A stretch of 20,468 bases of DNA from the IMG/VR virus record IMGVR_UViG_3300020436_000124, positions 1 to 20,468 of that record; one strand, given 5' to 3'. The notes beneath the pieces were generated by a model. The model worked only from the letters and a program-made list of their open reading frames with translations, was not told the DNA's origin and did not search any database. Source of the DNA: a virus. Position 1 is the first letter of the stretch; each line of letters starts with the position of its first letter. Made by a program: the position numbers and the translations under genes. Positions 14,287-20,468 of this stretch are shown here, piece after piece.

Positions 14287-14353
14287 GTTTTTTCAATTCT
14301 TTTAATTGTAAAATATTCATAGATTCTAAATGAACCCTTGTCCATGTCATCAT
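14204..14353 (-). CDS. 49-aa small ORF overlapping deformylase and hydroxylase genes
   Basis: ATG at 14353 overlaps the deformylase stop as ATGA and gives MMTWTRVHLESMNILQLKEL, then a Lys/Glu-rich helix KKHVDEVLNKK and a basic end QSKRIPNETVAERYRS. It is in a different frame from the start of the hydroxylase-like gene and fills the 63-bp gap after the deformylase. The coupled start and protein-like composition support it. It may be a helical phage protein of unknown role; a chance frame is possible. Confidence 0.5.
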   Translation of the reverse strand: MMTWTRVHLESMNILQLKELKKHVDEVLNKKVEQSKRIPNETVAERYRS

Positions 14354-14883
14354 GTCATTTCTTTCGCTTGTCTTCGTGCCTTTCTGATATATATTTTTCT
14401 TCGTTTTTTAGCCTGCGACATGTGCATTGGTTTTGCTCTATCAAAGAAAGTATAACCATTTAGATGATCATACTCATGAAGTATAATTCTAGCAGAAAGA
14501 TCAATAAAACTTCCTGAAAATTCATTACCTTCTTTATCTTTCCAATTGATTGTGACACCTTGCGGTCGTGCAACTTTTGGAAAAAGACCGAACCATGTAA
14601 GACATCCTTCTTTTGCAAGATATTTTTCTTCTGTTGCCGACACAACTTTTGGATTAAACATCACCATCGGTTGCTCTTCATGCACCATCGCAAATGCTCT
14701 TGCGTTGATACCAATTTGATTTGCAGACAATCCAAGACCACGATAAAAATCCATGCAGTTTATCAACGTATCTTCAAGTTTTTCTGCATCATCTTTATCA
14801 AAGTTAAACTCATCAAGTTTAGTTGTGATTAGTTCATGATCTTCTGCAACAAGAGGAAGAATTTCTACTTTGTTTTCAGTCAT
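14350..14883 (-). CDS. def: Peptide deformylase
   Basis: A 177-aa metalloenzyme that removes the formyl group from the N-terminus of new proteins. All three signature motifs are present: GLSANQIG (51-58), EGCLTW (92-97, metal ligand C94) and HEYDHLNG (136-143, HExxH with H136 and H140). The C-terminus is Lys/Arg-rich. Deformylases are a known auxiliary gene of marine T4-like phages. The start overlaps the gene 46 stop as ATGA. The motif-2 Trp instead of Ser is a small variation. Confidence 0.94.
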   Translation of the reverse strand: MTENKVEILPLVAEDHELITTKLDEFNFDKDDAEKLEDTLINCMDFYRGLGLSANQIGINARAFAMVHEEQPMVMFNPKVVSATEEKYLAKEGCLTWFGLFPKVARPQGVTINWKDKEGNEFSGSFIDLSARIILHEYDHLNGYTFFDRAKPMHMSQAKKRRKIYIRKARRQAKEMT

Positions 14884-16592
14884 ACTATCCTACTAAAGTT
14901 TTTATGTTTCTCAAATTTAATCATGTTCTTGAACTTATCATAGAGAACTTCACCTTTATGACTTATTACAAAAACATTCGATTCATTACCAAGCGAATGA
15001 AGTATTTTAAGAAAATCACTTGTACCATCTTCGTCAAGCGAACTATCAAACACTTCATCAAGAATGAGTAGATTTGTACTCATACTATTTTTCAACTTGG
15101 CGATTGCTCTCCATGTGAAAAGCAAGGCCAAGTCGATTCTCATTTTCTCACCTTCACTAAATGATGCGTAGGTGAATTCATCACGAAATCTAGATTTAAT
15201 TGTCTCGTTAAAATTCTCATCGAGATTGAACGATACATAAAAATCCATTGACGCCAAATACTTGTTTATCAATTTATTCATGATAGGCAAGTATTTCTTT
15301 ATGATAGTTGTTTTGATGCCACCGTCTTTGAGTAACACACTCGCAACATCATATATTGAAGACATGTTACTATATTGCTCTTTCAATGTCAAGAGATTTT
15401 TTTGATCAGACTTTAATTTTTTGAGTTTCTTTGATGCATCTGCGACATCCGCACCATTCTCGTTTAATGTCTGTATCTCTTCATTTACCTTTTGTATGTA
15501 CTGATTGATTGCAGAAATAGATGCATTATGTTTTGTAATCTCACTCTGAAAATTTGTAATAGATTTTTGTGTTTCGGTCATCTCTTGAATTGATTTAATT
15601 GACAATTGCAATTCTTCAGCAATTTTAATTACCGCTTCATCAAGTTCTGTTTTCTTTTTCTGCTTCTCTGATATTTCACATTCTCTATGGTCTTCATCAA
15701 TCGTCTGTTTGCAAACTGGACAATCTGTATTTTGACGATAAAACTCTATTTCTTTTTCTACCTTTTTGAGATTCTTACTTATCTCATCTTCATACTTTTC
15801 TAATTTTTTCTGCTTGTTTTGTTGCTGGTCGAAATTTTCGACCAGTTTATTCAGTCCTTCAATACGAGTTTCGATATCTGAAATCTGTAAATTGTATGAT
15901 GCAATATCTTCTTTTGACTTGTCTATTTTACTCTGATTTGCAGAAATCAATTGTTCATTATTCTGCTTCATCTTTGAGATATAATCTTCTTGTAATTCTA
16001 CTGCATTTTCGGTCTTTGACATCTCAAGTTCGTTAAGATTTGCTTCTTGTTTTAGATCAGATATTTTATTTTTAAGAAGTAAATTCATAGTAGAAAATAC
16101 CTCAATGTCAAGTAAGTCTTCGATAATTACTCGGCGATCATTTGATTTCAATTGCATGAAAGGAACAAATGATGAACTACCGAGTATTACAATTTGTGTG
16201 AATGACTTATAGTTGAGTTTGAGAATATTCTTTTCAAGATGTTCTTGGTAGTCTCTGGCTTTTGAATCTTGATTTATCATCACACCATCAACTTCAATCT
16301 CAAAAAGATTTGGCTTGATACCTCTACGAACAAGAAAATGTTTTTTACCGATAGAAAATTCTACTTCAGTAAGAGCATTCTGCTCGTTAATAGAATTTAT
16401 GAGTTGTGGTTTTTTTATGTTACGAAATGCTTTACCGAAAAGACTAAATGTAAGTGCATCAAGTATTGTAGATTTACCAGAACCGTTTTCACCAACAATC
16501 AAAGTTGTTGGATTTCTTTTTAAATCAACTTCAGTCATGACTTGACCTGTTGATAAAAAGTTCTTCCAACGAACCTTATTAAAGTTTATCAT
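14880..16592 (-). CDS. 46: Recombination nuclease subunit gp46 (SbcC/Rad50-like ATPase)
   Basis: A 570-aa protein (T4 gp46 is 560). Walker A GENGSGKST (34-42), a long coiled coil, the zinc hook DCPVC (CPVC at 291-294), a second coiled coil, ABC signature FSEGEKMR (478-485) and Walker B LLILDEVFD (508-516). With gp47 it resects DNA ends for recombination-dependent replication and host DNA degradation. It overlaps the small gene upstream by 14 bp and the deformylase by 4 bp. Confidence 0.97.
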   Translation of the reverse strand: MINFNKVRWKNFLSTGQVMTEVDLKRNPTTLIVGENGSGKSTILDALTFSLFGKAFRNIKKPQLINSINEQNALTEVEFSIGKKHFLVRRGIKPNLFEIEVDGVMINQDSKARDYQEHLEKNILKLNYKSFTQIVILGSSSFVPFMQLKSNDRRVIIEDLLDIEVFSTMNLLLKNKISDLKQEANLNELEMSKTENAVELQEDYISKMKQNNEQLISANQSKIDKSKEDIASYNLQISDIETRIEGLNKLVENFDQQQNKQKKLEKYEDEISKNLKKVEKEIEFYRQNTDCPVCKQTIDEDHRECEISEKQKKKTELDEAVIKIAEELQLSIKSIQEMTETQKSITNFQSEITKHNASISAINQYIQKVNEEIQTLNENGADVADASKKLKKLKSDQKNLLTLKEQYSNMSSIYDVASVLLKDGGIKTTIIKKYLPIMNKLINKYLASMDFYVSFNLDENFNETIKSRFRDEFTYASFSEGEKMRIDLALLFTWRAIAKLKNSMSTNLLILDEVFDSSLDEDGTSDFLKILHSLGNESNVFVISHKGEVLYDKFKNMIKFEKHKNFSRIV

Positions 16593-16767
16593 AATTTGAT
16601 TTCAGTATTGAAATAATTTCTTGAGATTTAGAAAATACGTGTGCGTGTGCTATATCTCGGTTGTGCATGAACCTTACTTGCTTACATAATTCATATTCTT
16701 CTTCAAGAACTTTTAATTCATCAAGTTTGTCTTTCAGTAAGGAGTTGAGGTTTGTCTCCATTCTCAA
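16579..16767 (-). CDS. 62-aa helical protein between 47 and 46
   Basis: A Glu/Lys-rich, likely coiled-coil protein: METNLNSLLKDKLDELKVLE continues EEYELCKQVRF. It overlaps the upstream small gene and gene 46 (14 bp). The TTG at 16767 has GGAG 7 nt upstream, whereas the ATG at 16761 has no well-placed site, so TTG is the better start. Function unknown. Confidence 0.65.
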   Translation of the reverse strand: MRMETNLNSLLKDKLDELKVLEEEYELCKQVRFMHNRDIAHAHVFSKSQEIISILKSNYDKL

Positions 16768-16903
16768 ATTGGTACTCCGTATCTTTCAATTTATCTTTTA
16801 TCACATCAATAATATGAGTATTGAGTGTTACGTTTCTCTCATGTGCTTGCATGGCAAGTTTTAAGAATACATCATCAGATATATCTAATTCAATAGATTT
16901 CAT
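16721..16903 (-). CDS. 60-aa ribbon-helix-helix-like small protein
   Basis: MKSIELDISDDVFLKLAMQA begins with a beta-strand-like segment and is followed by HERNVTLNTHIIDVIKDKLK, a pattern like ribbon-helix-helix DNA-binding proteins. The start at 16903 follows the gene 47 stop by 4 bp; an in-frame ATG at 16939 would overlap 47. It overlaps the next gene by 41-47 bp. The DNA-binding role is inferred only from the pattern. Confidence 0.7.
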   Translation of the reverse strand: MKSIELDISDDVFLKLAMQAHERNVTLNTHIIDVIKDKLKDTEYQFENGDKPQLLTERQT

Positions 16904-16907
16904 TTCT

Positions 16908-17984
16908 TCAGGCTGTGATTTCATAATCCAATGCTTCATTGTAAAGTGTTCTTATAAGATTGTCAAGTTCTTTTTTATTCTTCTGAATGTTCAATGTGTC
17001 TATGTAGTTACTCAATATGGTCAAAGTATCTTCAGCCTCATCGACTACAGATTCATCATCCTCAAATTCAAGATCGACATTCTCAACCACAGAGACATCT
17101 GCGACATCCGCTTTGTATAACTCATCGAGCATTGTATCAAACCAATACGGATTGTTCTTTTCAGTAACAATAACTTTAACGATTGTTCCTGTGTATATAC
17201 TATAATCTCTTTCTTTAATAGTCTCAAACGTTTCTTTGCTATCATCGTAATAAACCTTATAAAACATATGATACGGATTTTGTATGAATTCTAGTTCTCT
17301 TGTATCCGTATCGAACACATGAAAACCTCTCGCATCACCAAAATCAGACCAAGTTATTTCATAAGGATTACCAAGATATGTGATACCACCTTGTGTAGAT
17401 TTGTGATGAAAATGCCCACTAAAAACCAAATCAAATTTAGAGAACATGTCTGCACCAAAACCTACATCACATATTTGACCACGATGCATCTCAAAACCAT
17501 TGATTTCAAGATGACCCATCATAATTTGTGCAGAAGAATTATTGATTGCATCCATGCATTCTGTATAATTATCTGAATTAATCCACGGCATCATGAGAAT
17601 TTTAGTACCGTCAAACTCTTGCTCTCTTGGGCTTGCGTAAATCCACGGCTCAAGAATATGATCTGAGGTACTAAAAAGTTCTGTAAGTGAATTGACCTGA
17701 TTTGTATTTTTGTAGTAGATATCGTGATTGCCGACAATCATATGTGTATCAACATTCATCTCCCACAATCGTTCTACAAAGTTTTCTCTCAAATCATTTG
17801 CGGTCTTAAAGTTAATGTATTTTCTTCTATCAACAACATCACCTAAATGTATGCATGTTTTAATATTATGGTCATCAATATAAGGAAAAAATACATTGTC
17901 ATAAAACTTCGAGAAATAGTCTGCAAAGATTACACTATCGTTTCTCGCACCCCAATGTGTATCCGTAATAAGTGCTATTTTCAT
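16908..17984 (-). CDS. 47: Recombination nuclease subunit gp47 (SbcD/Mre11-like)
   Basis: A 358-aa calcineurin-type phosphoesterase (T4 gp47 is 339). The metal-binding motifs are DTHWG (8-12), GDVVDRR (48-54), GNHDIYY (85-91), GHLE (157-160) and GHFHHK (190-195). It partners gp46. The C-terminal part is acidic and helical, the likely gp46-contact region. Start overlaps gene 55 as ATGA. Confidence 0.97.
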   Translation of the reverse strand: MKIALITDTHWGARNDSVIFADYFSKFYDNVFFPYIDDHNIKTCIHLGDVVDRRKYINFKTANDLRENFVERLWEMNVDTHMIVGNHDIYYKNTNQVNSLTELFSTSDHILEPWIYASPREQEFDGTKILMMPWINSDNYTECMDAINNSSAQIMMGHLEINGFEMHRGQICDVGFGADMFSKFDLVFSGHFHHKSTQGGITYLGNPYEITWSDFGDARGFHVFDTDTRELEFIQNPYHMFYKVYYDDSKETFETIKERDYSIYTGTIVKVIVTEKNNPYWFDTMLDELYKADVADVSVVENVDLEFEDDESVVDEAEDTLTILSNYIDTLNIQKNKKELDNLIRTLYNEALDYEITA

Positions 17985-18532
17985 ATAGAGTATATACCTG
18001 CGTATTCTGGTACGGTTTTCTTTTTTCTTTTAGCGGCCTTCTTTTCTTCAAACTCTGCGATAAATTCACCAATCATTATTCTCATGTCGTTTGAAGCAAC
18101 CTCTGTCATGAGATTACCTGAAGTATCATGTCTCTCATGCTCAACATTATCTTCAAGATAGTGCATTCGCTCCATCTCTTTATACTTTACATACAAATGC
18201 TTTTTTTCTTTTTGTATTCTACGAATAAAAGCATAGTAAATTATCTGTGTAAAATATGCAAAAGGATTTTGTGATTTATCTGGATTAAAATTATGTACAT
18301 ATTGCAAACAATTTTCTATGCCATCAGATATCATATCATCTTTAAAAACATAATTAATAAAATTTGGTCTATAAGATAATCTTTGTGCAATCAGAAGAAA
18401 ACACTCACCAATATAATCAGGTAGTGGTGGCTTCTCTTCACCATTTTTTTCTGCAAGTTCAATATCTGTCCTATATTTAATTAAGGCTTCTAAAAAATCT
18501 GCATTATTTACATAGTGCTTTGTTTTGGCCAT
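17981..18532 (-). CDS. 55: Late transcription sigma factor gp55
   Basis: A 183-aa protein (T4 gp55 is 185). The segment NPDKSQNPFAYFTQIIYYAF (about 84-103) plus IRRIQKEKK matches sigma region 2. It redirects host RNA polymerase to late promoters and in T4 works with the gp45 clamp. The C-terminal hydrophobic end PEYAGIYSI would fit clamp contact. AAAGGAG lies 6 nt before the ATG. It follows its own strong promoter. Confidence 0.93.
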   Translation of the reverse strand: MAKTKHYVNNADFLEALIKYRTDIELAEKNGEEKPPLPDYIGECFLLIAQRLSYRPNFINYVFKDDMISDGIENCLQYVHNFNPDKSQNPFAYFTQIIYYAFIRRIQKEKKHLYVKYKEMERMHYLEDNVEHERHDTSGNLMTEVASNDMRIMIGEFIAEFEEKKAAKRKKKTVPEYAGIYSI

Positions 18533-18556
18533 TAGTGACTCCTTTCATTGTCGTAT

Positions 18557-18584
18557 ATTATAACATATTATATGAAAAAGTCAA
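18557..18584 (-). promoter_or_regulatory. Promoter for the 55-47-46 operon
   Basis: TTGACT (18584-18579), a 16-nt spacer and TATAAT (18562-18557) with an extended TGT before the -10. The 15-nt stretch around the -10 (AATATGTTATAATAT) is identical to that of the gene 45 promoter. Confidence 0.88.
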
Positions 18585-18593
18585 GGGCTTGAC
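18580..18593. repeat. Palindrome GTCAAGGGCTTGAC between two -35 boxes
   Basis: A 6-bp inverted repeat around a 2-nt centre, carrying the minus-strand -35 on one arm and the plus-strand -35 on the other. A further CTTGACAA copy follows at 18599-18606. It could be an operator, or simply the consequence of two facing -35 boxes. Confidence 0.6.
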
Positions 18594-18617
18594 AAATGCT
18601 TGACAATGTGTTATTAT
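18589..18617 (+). promoter_or_regulatory. Plus-strand promoter-like sequence
   Basis: TTGACA (18589-18594), 17-nt spacer and TATTAT (18612-18617), with a second TTGACA at 18600-18605. No plus-strand gene follows; a transcript would be antisense to the small gene and uvsW. Confidence 0.4.
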
Positions 18618-18639
18618 AGGTATGTCCCGTTTGAGATAA

Positions 18640-18972
18640 CTAATTTAAAAGTACATTAGGTGTTTCAGTATCTTCAAATTCTATTACATCTTCCATTTTT
18701 GTGTGATGTTCTAATCCATTCTTATACATTTTCACATATTCGTCATTCAAGTTTGCCATAGTTACGATTGATTTTGCTTGTAATGGCACTTCTTCATCAT
18801 CTGAGAACGGTATCCACGGCATAAACCCAAAATGTACGTGATTATCATCTTCTTTCATTGTAAGTTTTAAAGGTTGTTTTAATTTGAAAAATCCTGTTTT
18901 TTCTTTAGGAGAATGCAATTGTGTGAAGATGTGATCTCCGTTTGTAAGATGAATATATTTATATCTACTCAT
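18640..18972 (-). CDS. 110-aa protein, possibly Sm-like small beta-barrel
   Basis: The chosen start is ATG at 18972, with GGAGAA about 4 nt upstream and 1 bp after the uvsW stop; upstream ATGs would lie inside uvsW. MSRYKYIHLTNGDHIFTQLH has the hydrophobic-NGD-strand opening of Sm-like proteins, followed by LKQPLKLTM and HFGFMPWIPFSDDEEVPL. Genes of this shape occur next to uvsW and 55 in marine T4-like phages as I recall. An Sm-like role is inference from pattern only. Confidence 0.75.
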   Translation of the reverse strand: MSRYKYIHLTNGDHIFTQLHSPKEKTGFFKLKQPLKLTMKEDDNHVHFGFMPWIPFSDDEEVPLQAKSIVTMANLNDEYVKMYKNGLEHHTKMEDVIEFEDTETPNVLLN

Positions 18973-18973
18973 A

Positions 18974-20464
18974 TCATTCTCCGATTGGTATTGTAAGAAT
19001 TTTGTATTCGAATTGCTCTTCATTGTATATCTTAATACGTTCAATGAAATGGTTAAGAGTGTAGTTTTTATGAGACTTGTAAGATAGATCATCGGCAACA
19101 TCATATAATATCGCAACATCTTTCTGTTCATTCTTTCTCAATCCTCTTCCTATGCTTTGCAGATTTCTTATACGAGATTTAGATGGGGAAGCAAAAATGA
19201 CATTATGAAGATTAGTGATATTGATGCCAGTAGAAAAAGTGCCGTAACTCGCAACGATGATGGCATTTGACTCGGACTCAACGATTCCTCGAATTTGCTC
19301 TCGGTCATTTGTGTCGGTTCCTCCATAGACGAAAAAGACTGGTCGTTCATTTGTTTTATCCTTTATCAAATCATATAAAATTCTACCGTGTCTCTCAACC
19401 AGTTGAAATAATATCAACGTATTAGTATTTAGACTCAATGCTAAATTGCGTATAAAGTTATTTCTCTTTTCATTCGATACAAGAAAATCTATTTCTTCTT
19501 GATAGTTTGCGCCTTTAAGTGCTTTACATATTTCATCTGAATATTGCAAGACCAATGCTTTAATCTCAAACTGTGATAGTGTCTTGTTGTCTATCAATTT
19601 CTTTGTTGTTGTGACTTTATAAACAGGTCCAAACAATCCTTCTAACGCAAGGCGGTGTGTTTGCGTGCCATCAAGTGTTCCAGTTGTACCAAAACGATAT
19701 CTGGTATTGACTGTTTTCTCCATAATTGCAGTCAGAGATTTTGCCTTAAACTGATGTGCTTCGTCACCTATAATTACATCAAAGTCTGAAAAATAATTGA
19801 GTGGCATTTTGTAGAGTGATTGCCAAGTTGATATGAATATAGGTTTGTCAGATACTTTGTCGTGACCAGAATAAATCATGTGTGTATTCTCTGCAACTTG
19901 CCAACGATCTTTCTTTGCATAGTCTGCAAAATCAGAATTCATCTGTGCCACGAGAGATGTAGTAGGTACTATAACAATTGCCTTGAAATTTGTCAATCTC
20001 ATTTGATAGTGTCGTAGCAACAAATATATGATAAGTGATTTGCCAGATGCGGTCGGTGAGAGCAACAACGCACGTTCATTATTGATTGAGTGTAGAAATG
20101 CATCTCTCTGATAGTCTCGTGGTTCTATTTCAAGATTGAGAGAACGCACAAGTCTTTCATAGTCGTTCTCATTATAACCATTTACGTTTTTTGGGTTTGT
20201 TTTGTAGTCTATTTTATATTCACGTTCTGAAGCGAACTTCTCAACATAGTCTATGAGACCACTGTATAGATATTTGTTTTGTAGATTGTAAAGTCGTATT
20301 TTACCATCCCATATCTTGTTTCGATACGATGGCATGAAACGATATCCTGGAACAAAGAATGTGAAAAAATCACTTAGTTCTCTTGCGAGTCCAGGTTCGG
20401 CCTGCACCGTCATGAACACCTCATTCTTTTTGTCTATAAGCAGTGTATCATGTTCGTATAGCAT
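18974..20464 (-). CDS. uvsW: UvsW-type DNA/RNA helicase (start possibly beyond the window)
   Basis: A 496-aa SF2 helicase (T4 UvsW is about 503 aa with its tail). N-terminal LSDFFTFFVPGYRF and YRNKIWDGKIRLYN (48-61) match the UvsW DNA-binding region. Motif I SPTASGKS (136-143), motif II DEAH (234-237), FGTTGTLDG (about 258-266) and the motif VI QSIGRGLRK are present. It branch-migrates Holliday junctions and removes R-loops at origins. The ATG at 20464 is 4 bases from the window edge and the frame is open to it, so a few more residues may be missing and no ribosome site can be seen. Confidence 0.93.
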   Translation of the reverse strand: MLYEHDTLLIDKKNEVFMTVQAEPGLARELSDFFTFFVPGYRFMPSYRNKIWDGKIRLYNLQNKYLYSGLIDYVEKFASEREYKIDYKTNPKNVNGYNENDYERLVRSLNLEIEPRDYQRDAFLHSINNERALLLSPTASGKSLIIYLLLRHYQMRLTNFKAIVIVPTTSLVAQMNSDFADYAKKDRWQVAENTHMIYSGHDKVSDKPIFISTWQSLYKMPLNYFSDFDVIIGDEAHQFKAKSLTAIMEKTVNTRYRFGTTGTLDGTQTHRLALEGLFGPVYKVTTTKKLIDNKTLSQFEIKALVLQYSDEICKALKGANYQEEIDFLVSNEKRNNFIRNLALSLNTNTLILFQLVERHGRILYDLIKDKTNERPVFFVYGGTDTNDREQIRGIVESESNAIIVASYGTFSTGINITNLHNVIFASPSKSRIRNLQSIGRGLRKNEQKDVAILYDVADDLSYKSHKNYTLNHFIERIKIYNEEQFEYKILTIPIGE

Positions 20465-20468
20465 TATG

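Noticed and set aside
18956-18963. TATAAATA, the T4 late promoter box, on the minus strand
   Set aside because: It lies inside the 110-aa gene (codons for RYKYI) and about 420 bp upstream of gene 55, so it is probably coincidence.
1-20468. CRISPR arrays, insertion sequences, integrase or attachment sites
   Set aside because: I saw no regularly spaced repeats, transposase or integrase motifs in the window.

Overview
The window is a low-GC segment of a tailed, T4-like bacteriophage (myovirus), most like the marine branch of that group (relatives of cyanophages and pelagiphages). The main support is the T4 core order on the minus strand: uvsW, a small gene, 55 (late sigma factor), 47, two small genes, 46, and later 45, 44 and 62. 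Every protein gene is on the minus strand, so transcription runs from high to low coordinates. Genes are tightly packed and many junctions are ATGA overlaps. The right edge cuts in at the start of uvsW; the left edge cuts gene 62.

In transcription order: (1) 20468-18640, uvsW and a small possibly Sm-like protein; (2) 18617-18557, a compact back-to-back promoter region; (3) 18532-14880, late sigma factor and the 46/47 recombination nuclease with two small genes between its subunits; (4) 14883-9082, an accessory run of coupled genes: peptide deformylase, a small ORF, a 2-oxoglutarate/Fe(II) hydroxylase-like protein, a conserved phage protein, a 39-aa ORF, a glycosyltransferase-like protein, a PLP-fold protein and a DNA methyltransferase-like protein; (5) a tRNA-Gly(GCC) with encoded CCA; (6) 8866-5085, a VWA protein with an HExxH motif, a 40-aa acidic protein and a MoxR/CobS-like AAA+ ATPase, closed by a strong terminator; (7) 5018-4232, glutaredoxin plus a peroxiredoxin; (8) 4177-3468, four overlapping small membrane proteins; (9) a GT-A glycosyltransferase; (10) 2411-1, sliding clamp 45, clamp loader 44, a signal-peptide protein, and clamp loader 62.

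The standout is the peroxiredoxin at 4232-4771. Its reading frame is interrupted by one in-frame TGA exactly where the Prx5 family has its catalytic cysteine (PGAFTPT-TGA-SS). Immediately after it is a 6-bp hairpin with loop GGUC whose position relative to the UGA matches, nucleotide for nucleotide, the SelB-binding loop of E. coli fdhF. I read this as a phage-encoded selenoprotein with a bacterial SECIS element, which implies a selenocysteine-using host.

Four minus-strand promoters share one design: TTGACA/T, a 16-nt spacer, and an extended TGn TAnnAT -10 box. They precede genes 55, the VWA gene, the AAA+ gene and gene 45, and two have their -35 box inside the end of the upstream gene. Function calls for the core genes rest on clear motifs. 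The roles of the accessory genes and small proteins are inference.
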